Under the pieces are notes generated by a model, which was not told the DNA's origin, did not search any database, and saw nothing but the letters and a program-made list of their open reading frames with translations. A stretch of DNA of 64,000 bases from the NCBI GenBank assembly GCA_013423325.1, contig BLJB01000060.1, forward strand, positions 154,250-218,249, in the 5' to 3' direction. This DNA comes from Usnea hakonensis. Its lineage: Eukaryota > Ascomycota > Lecanoromycetes > Lecanorales > Parmeliaceae. A program made the position numbers and the translations under genes. Position 1 is the first letter of the stretch. Each line of letters starts with the position of its first letter. Shown piece after piece: positions 58,718 to 64,000 of the stretch.

Positions 58718-60487
58718 ATGTCAAGGAAACGCGTGACTGCCACAATGTCCGACAGCGGGTCTAATTACGATGCGCTAAATCAATCCTCCCAAGACTCGGA
58801 ATCGGACCCTCGTCATTCAGCATATGACAGTCCGGATAAGTCTTTGGCCTCTTTTCACGACCGTTCCACGAGCCGAGGGAGGCCCAGAAGACGTAAGACC
58901 AAGCAGAATATCAGGTCTTCGCAACCTAGCTCCAAGCGCTTGAAATCTTTGTATAATGATGACTACCGTGTACTGTTCAACAGCACGGTCAAGGAGGTTG
59001 AATCAAAATCGTCTTCAGAGACAGATGAGTTGTTACAAGAGAGCCAAATTGGAGTCACCGTATGGTCTTCCGAAGAAAAAGCGGCATATTTTCGTTCCCT
59101 TGCTAGAAGAGGTCGACAGGACATTCAAAGCATTGCCACTGACATAGGCTCAAAAAGCGAGTCTGAAGTTTGCGTATACTCCGATATACTGCTCAAAGCT
59201 GCGATGGGCCAGCAGAATTATGAGACTCATGAGAAATTACCGGATACTTCAGATTTGAAAGCTGCGCTTGAAGTACGCGGCGATTGTTGCGCGGCTCTTG
59301 ATCTCGCAGCAGAAGCTCTATCTGCACTTCGGCAAGTCGAGGAAGAGACGGCTGAGAAGAAGAGGCACAAAGATCTCGCTCTTTTAACCCCGAAGATCGC
59401 CAGGTGGGTGGAACGCTGTGTAGCAGTAGGTAATGAAAGCAATGACGAGGTATCTCAGCGGATCCCCGCTGCTAAATTGTTAAATCTTTCTAACTTCCTT
59501 GCGCTCTCAAAGCGCTTCTTTATGAACTCTGTCCTCGTGGAAGACAATTGGCGTTCTCATGCAACAAGAGATAATAATTCGCCGTCCATCTTGTATACAG
59601 CCTTTTCAGACTTCCACGCAATATCGATCTCAATCACACAACGGCTGGTACAATCGACTTTATTTTTCGCAATGTCGCGGCTAAGAGCTACGTCCGCATC
59701 AGGGCAGTCTAAGCCTCGATCACAAGTCAGGCAACGAGATGTTATGGCGGCACTCAACGTGTTGGGCATGCAACCTGACGCGAAAGCCTTTTGGGCAAGA
59801 GTGGCTCGAAAATGCAAGCTACGTGTTTATGACAAAGTCAGGCAACGGCAAGTCTTCGGCAAGAGGTATAGCTACGTTGAGGTTGAAAGACTCCTAGGTC
59901 CTAGCAGGATCAACGATCGAGACAGCCCAGAGATAACGGCCGAGGACGTGAACATCTCAATGTCTCGTAAAAGCCCAGCCCCGACAGTGTCTTCAGCAAC
60001 CACATCAAAGGATTCGTTCTGGTCGGACTCTGTATCGACAGAGGCTGATGGGTCAAACCCTCAGTCAAACGATGAAGGCCTCTTGGAGAAGCCTTTAGAC
60101 TCTACAAAGAGGCAAGACAGCCATGGCCCATTCCCGGATGCTTCCCTCGAATCACTTGACCAGCAGGCGAGCCTTAATGAAGAACGCCGCTTGTGGGAGA
60201 TGCTTGGCAACGATCCCGTAGAGAAGATGCAGTCTGTAGATCTGAAATTATTGAGTGGCCCCATTTCAAAACGGAGGCATAAGGAGCACCTTCTAGACTG
60301 GAGAGACGGATTGGATTATGCTGAAGAATGGGAGACGCATGACTCTTTAGCGTACGGAAATAAATTTGCTAACAATCAGAGTATTACAAAGGAAGCCAAG
60401 TTCGCCGCAGGATTGGCCAGACCTGAATCCACTTCTGATAGTTTTGCTAATAACGACTCTACCGATGAAGAGCATGACTCAGTCTGA
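58718..60487 (+). CDS. RRN5: RNA polymerase I upstream activation factor subunit Rrn5-like (SANT domain)
   Basis: This is a single-exon gene of 589 aa; a second in-frame Met at 58745 (MSDSGSNYD) is an equally good start. The N-terminus is Ser/Arg-rich with a basic nuclear signal (RGRPRRRKTKQ). LKSLYNDDYRVLFNSTVKEV leads into a SANT/Myb-like domain, VTVWSSEEKAAYFRSLARRG followed by IQSIATDIGSKSESEVCVY (about residues 108-155). FSDFHAISISITQRLVQSTLF and RDVMAALNVLGMQPDAKAFW form a histone-fold-like helical block, and fungal Rrn5 proteins share this order. Rrn5 binds upstream of the rDNA promoter with Rrn9, Rrn10, Uaf30 and histones. The C-terminus is acidic and disordered. The assignment rests on family memory, so a related SANT protein cannot be excluded. 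Confidence 0.78.
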   Translation: MSRKRVTATMSDSGSNYDALNQSSQDSESDPRHSAYDSPDKSLASFHDRSTSRGRPRRRKTKQNIRSSQPSSKRLKSLYNDDYRVLFNSTVKEVESKSSSETDELLQESQIGVTVWSSEEKAAYFRSLARRGRQDIQSIATDIGSKSESEVCVYSDILLKAAMGQQNYETHEKLPDTSDLKAALEVRGDCCAALDLAAEALSALRQVEEETAEKKRHKDLALLTPKIARWVERCVAVGNESNDEVSQRIPAAKLLNLSNFLALSKRFFMNSVLVEDNWRSHATRDNNSPSILYTAFSDFHAISISITQRLVQSTLFFAMSRLRATSASGQSKPRSQVRQRDVMAALNVLGMQPDAKAFWARVARKCKLRVYDKVRQRQVFGKRYSYVEVERLLGPSRINDRDSPEITAEDVNISMSRKSPAPTVSSATTSKDSFWSDSVSTEADGSNPQSNDEGLLEKPLDSTKRQDSHGPFPDASLESLDQQASLNEERRLWEMLGNDPVEKMQSVDLKLLSGPISKRRHKEHLLDWRDGLDYAEEWETHDSLAYGNKFANNQSITKEAKFAAGLARPESTSDSFANNDSTDEEHDSV

Positions 60488-60998
60488 TCAAGATGCAGAT
60501 GGCGATGATGCAACGAACGCCGATGAGGCCAATGCCTCGTCAGCCGATGACGCTGGGCATTGAGCAGGGAGTAATGGTGGTGACCCTGACAAGGTATCAA
60601 GGAAATATTCTAGCTGTGAAAGAAAGAGGAGGTGGCCTTCGCCCGCAATGATGACACCCAGCACAGCAGTCTCAAGTGCTGGTCGACATACTCTCAACGG
60701 CGGAGGGCGGCGATGATGATCATGCCAACGAATGAGCACACATAGTTTCCCTAGTATCGATCGGAAATGCTCAGTTTCACCCATGCTCTGACCCTAAAGA
60801 AGCACGACGAACAGGTTTTCGGAGAAAACGAACAGCACCCAAAGATCGGGTTTGATTTTCGGTGATGCTGTATAACCTTGCACAGATAATACAATTTCGA
60901 AGTGTAAAGAAGCCTCCCTCTTTGGAGATTCAGCTCCGAGTGATACTTGTAAATGTGATACATTGATGTGTACCTCTTACTGATTTCGAACCCATGGC
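60488..60998. other. Convergent region between RRN5 and RSC8
   Basis: About 510 bases between two 3' ends. The minus frame 60488-60784 is antisense to the RRN5 3' end and has no family features. Nothing else is seen. Confidence 0.4.
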
Positions 60999-63361
60999 TC
61001 AGATCTCAATATTCTTGTACCCACTATCCGCTGGCCCAAATTGTTCTACAAGCCCGCCTGAGGTCTCCTTCTGGAACCCAAATCTCTCACCCATCCCCAC
61101 AGCTACGTCTTGTGCCATCCTCGCGCCTTCGTCTCCACCTTTCCGACTCGCCGTTCGAAATGCCTCTTGCATCTCGGACACTCGCTTCCTGAAGGCCATC
61201 CGGTCTAGAAAGAGTTGTTGTCTGCCACGCTCCAATTCACGGCGCTCTGATTGTAGCATTGCTTCCATCTCAGAGAATTGCTGCAGCTTGAGCTCGAATT
61301 TCTGCAATGTCGTATTTACTGCCGCGGAAACAAGGCGTGTCATCTCACGCTCTTCATTCGAGGCCAACGCTGCGGCACGGGCAGCAGAGGTAGCGAATGC
61401 CGTTGTTGCCGCAAATGACGACGGATCTTGCCGTTTCTCGGCTGACGCGAGACCAATTTGCTCATCACTTTCTGGCAGCGGACCGTCAACGTTATCGACT
61501 TCCATGGAATCCTCCATCTTCATAGCTTCCTTGTTCTTGCCCTTGTCTGTTGGCTCTCCACCCACGCCAAGATTCAGTCGTTTCCGATAAGCCTTCTCCA
61601 TTTCCTTGACTGATCTACCTGCCGCTGCAGCGGCAATTGCAGGTTCACTCATACCTGCTAGAAATCCTAAGACGGACATGACCGGGTTGTCTGACTGGGC
61701 AAATGGAACGCGGCCATTGTCGAGCGGGCCATAGCTTGGGTGACCATTGACTTCTGGTTCAAGGTATTTGTCCTCGATCTCCAGTTGCAGGAATTTGACG
61801 ACGCACTCTTCACGGGTGCGGCTACCGACATAGTCAGCTATCTTGTTCCAATCTTCGTCGTGCTGCTCAAGGCCTTCCAAGAGCAGAAGTAATTCCTCGT
61901 CAGTCCATGGCGCATCCTTGTCGGGTATAGCGGAATAATTGGGATCCTCAAATTTTACAAAGTCTATGGATTCATGTTTTTGATCGTATCGGTGGTTTTG
62001 ATAGCAGGTCGGACAAATGTCGAAAAAAACATTGTTTTGTTTACCACGTTCGGTGATGGTCTGAGCGTAGTGGTATCGGAGGCGCGAGCAATCTATGGCG
62101 CACGAAGCACAGTAAATGGTTTTCTTTGGCTCTTTGGCTATGTCTTCAATGGCCTTCGTGGATACATCTCCGGAAGGCGCGCCATTAGAGGATGACTCCC
62201 CTCCATTGGCTTGTTTGTCTTTGAGATCTGCTGTGAGATCCTTGCCTTTCTGGTCGTAAATGTTTCGGCGGATCTCGAGATTGAGATTTTCCCTCTCATG
62301 GGGCGAAGCTTCCTTGTAAGCTTTAAGAAGTGCGTTTTCGGTACCAACAAAGGTTTTCCCCGGCTCGTACTTGACGTCTGTTGATGGTTGGAAAGTTTGC
62401 AGACCACGAGGGGTGTCCGCTACTATACGGAAATGGCCGGTAAAGGGCGGACCGATACTCGATGGCCTTGTATCAGGATCAATCTTGAAAGCTGTTAGCA
62501 ACGCAAATCGGCAAGGCATGTTTCAATTAGTACCTGATAATTAATCAGCCCCCATGACTCGAGAAACGCATGGACTCTCATGATGGCGCAAACGTCCCCT
62601 GCGAGGTTACGCCTGCAGGCAGTAACGGTGAGGTATTCTGAGGGATTCAGACGATATGTATTAATCATGAAGTCGCGGTAGTCCTTGTAGACCGCCGGTG
62701 TTTTGCTTCGATTGCGGCTATTGAAGAACTCTGGAAGAGATTTTCTTTCTTCCTTGTGAATCAAGCGCATGTCAAACCAGGTACTATAGCTGGGGAGGAC
62801 CACCGCATATCTTTGAGCTACGAGGTGAGATCGCGCGGCCGACTCCAATTCGGCTTTTGTTTGAGCAGGCTGACCATCGGCTTTGCCATCTGCAGGTTCT
62901 GCTGGGCTGCCAGTCCGGTCTCCGTCTTTTTCTGGGCTACCAGTCTCATTCGCTGGCTCCTCTCCTGTACCCGCCATCTCCTCATCTTCCCTGTCGCCCT
63001 CCTCATCCCTACTTCGAGGCGCCTCCGGAGCATCTAGAGGATTGTCAGAGATTGGTAATGGTGTAGGTTCGGAGAGCTTCTGCGGTGAAGCCGAATAGTT
63101 GTCAGGATTTGGAGTGACTAGATTGTCAGGTGCAGCGATAGCTTTAGAATCGGATTCCACAAATTAGTATCAACCTTATCAACTATTGAAAAGGTTCTTT
63201 CTCGGAAAGCGAAAGCAAGTACCTGCAACATTTTCGGAAAAGGTCGAATAAGCATTGATATCTTCATTGTCTTGCGACTGGGGTGTTTCGTGAGGCTGGT
63301 CGGGGGTTTTCGACGGAACAAGGGCAGACAAGTGGGCAAGACCTGGAGTTTCCCCTTCCAT
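60999..63361 (-). CDS. RSC8: SWI/SNF and RSC chromatin-remodelling subunit Rsc8/Swi3
   Basis: This scaffold subunit of SWI/SNF-type remodellers has 743 aa in exons 63223-63361, 62534-63141 and 60999-62483. An acidic, Pro-rich N-terminus precedes the SWIRM domain (SYSTWFDMRLIHKEERKSLP, YKDYRDFMINTYRLNPSEYL, VHAFLESWGLINYQ). A ZZ-like zinc finger follows: IYCASCAIDCSRLRYHY with FFDICPTCYQNHRYD. Next comes the SANT domain (APWTDEELLLLLEGLEQHDE, WNKIADYVGSRTREECVVKF). The C-terminal coiled coil is Gln/Glu/Arg-rich (QFSEMEAMLQSERRELERGR). The domain order is complete. Exon 1 ends GAAAATGTTGCAG, and the acceptor CTAAAG restores VAAIAAPDNL. Filamentous fungi usually have one Rsc8/Swi3 gene shared by both complexes. 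Confidence 0.93.
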
Positions 63362-64000
63362 GTTCGTCGGCAGGATTCAGGGTTTCTTGGAATTGTAACC
63401 CTCCGCCGATGCTGGAAGATTTCTAACGCTCGCGTTCTCGTGAGCTGTAAGAGATCTAGGGCTTGAGACCCCTGGCTATTTCTCGGATTATTATAATAGT
63501 ATTATCACACTAGTCAAGACCAATAGCAGACTTTGATTCTGCGCTCATAGAAATGGAAAGGGTAGATTGTTGACACTGATACCTAACTACTGCGCGCGTG
63601 AAGCGACAGCATAATGTTGAAATAACGAGGAACGAGGGAAGCTAGAGCCAACTAGCGCCGCCGGCAATTAGCATGCTCAAAAAAAATGCAATATCTTGGC
63701 ACACGCACCCTCTATACCCCCCGCCTGATTTGGTATATAAAACCTACCAAAAATCAAAAAATTCGTTATAAAATTGCTCTCTATAGCTCGTAGCACTCGA
63801 ATAATAAAGAATACTACTTATTTTATACTTGGTATCGCTTTTTAAGTCAGTGTCAGGCTCGGCCTAGATACCCCTAGAATATGAGGGGTTTACAGCTAAG
63901 CCTCTAGCCGAGTGGATTAAACCTCTAATAGTCAGCCCGGAAGGTCTTGGGAGCGCACACTGGGACCGCAGCGCACAGTTCGGATAATTTTCGGGCGCAC
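63362..64000. other. AT-rich, repeat-like sequence at the window end
   Basis: About 640 bases beginning with the RSC8 promoter. From about 63480 the sequence is AT-rich and holds no ORF, including (aaaaatcaaaaaattcg)-type tracts at 63746-63763. At 63858-63912 a stem-loop pairs CTCGGC/ACCCCT with AGGGGT/CCGAG. The composition suggests decayed repeat or transposon sequence, but there is no coding remnant to prove it. Confidence 0.4.
63905..63987 (+). other. Possible tRNA-like (A/B box) element
   Basis: TAGCCGAGTGG at 63905-63915 matches the Pol III A-box consensus TRGYNNARNGG exactly. AGTTCGGATAA at 63977-63987 resembles a degenerate B box about 60 bases on. The intervening sequence does not fold as a tRNA that I can draw. 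It may be a tRNA-derived SINE relic or a chance match. Confidence 0.2.

Noticed and set aside
63900..63990. A complete tRNA gene
   Set aside because: Only the A-box matches well; acceptor stem, anticodon arm and a proper B box could not be drawn.
1..64000. CRISPR array, operon, prophage or other bacterial-type system
   Set aside because: Introns, gene families and spacing are eukaryotic throughout, and no regularly spaced repeats were seen.

Overview
The window is nuclear chromosomal DNA of a filamentous ascomycete (Pezizomycotina). This rests on 45-70 nt GT-AG introns with CTAAC/CTGAC-type branch sites, gene density near one per 2.4 kb on both strands, and orthologues of filamentous-fungal genes such as asd-4/nreB, uvsD and plaA. 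A leotiomycete is my best guess from overall protein similarity, but that is inference. There is no rRNA, convincing tRNA, CRISPR array, intact transposon or secondary-metabolite cluster. I support 27 protein-coding genes, most with exon-level models whose reading phases close exactly.

Layout. 0-8.2 kb: LSM4 (edge-truncated, minus), an unrecognised single-pass membrane protein, RRG7, an MFS transporter of the Nodulin-like/MCH1 type (minus), and TMS1/Serinc. 8.8-17.2 kb: the GATA factor asd-4/nreB (minus) with a 1.3 kb upstream region, the mismatch-repair gene PMS1, and an unknown multi-pass membrane protein (minus). 17.4-25.3 kb: adrenodoxin reductase ARH1, a mitochondrial L-2-hydroxyglutarate dehydrogenase-like oxidoreductase, a ribosomal-L1-domain biogenesis factor, palmitoyl-protein thioesterase (minus) and the CTD-kinase cyclin CTK2. 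25.3-38 kb: a possible decayed small gene, CDP-DAG synthase CDS1 (minus), the ATRIP-like checkpoint gene uvsD, Mediator MED21 (minus), cytosolic phospholipase A2 (minus) and exocyst EXO70. 38.6-47.6 kb: an HLTF-like SNF2/RING ATPase (minus), type II PI 4-kinase LSB6 (minus), kinetochore SPC24 (minus) and mitochondrial FIS1. 48.7-63.4 kb: a RING-H2 E3 ligase, GPI inositol-deacylase BST1 (minus), mitochondrial helicase IRC3 (minus), Pol I factor RRN5 and the SWI/SNF-RSC subunit RSC8/SWI3 (minus). The last 0.5 kb is AT-rich and repeat-like.

The genes are housekeeping functions in no obvious functional cluster. Themes recur: genome maintenance and chromatin (PMS1, uvsD, the SNF2/RING protein, RSC8, SPC24), lipid and GPI metabolism (CDS1, plaA, LSB6, PPT1, BST1) and mitochondria (RRG7, ARH1, the L2HGDH-like enzyme, FIS1, IRC3).

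I did not find a new multi-gene system. The most unusual signals are in gene architecture: an exon consisting only of the LSM4 start codon, a 14-nt exon encoding the IRC3 Walker A motif, 16- and 19-nt exons opening FIS1, an intron in the L2HGDH-like gene flanked by an 8-nt direct repeat (a possible intron-gain scar), a RING domain lacking its histidine in the SNF2 protein, and palindromic GGTAC/TTACC sequence in intergenic DNA.
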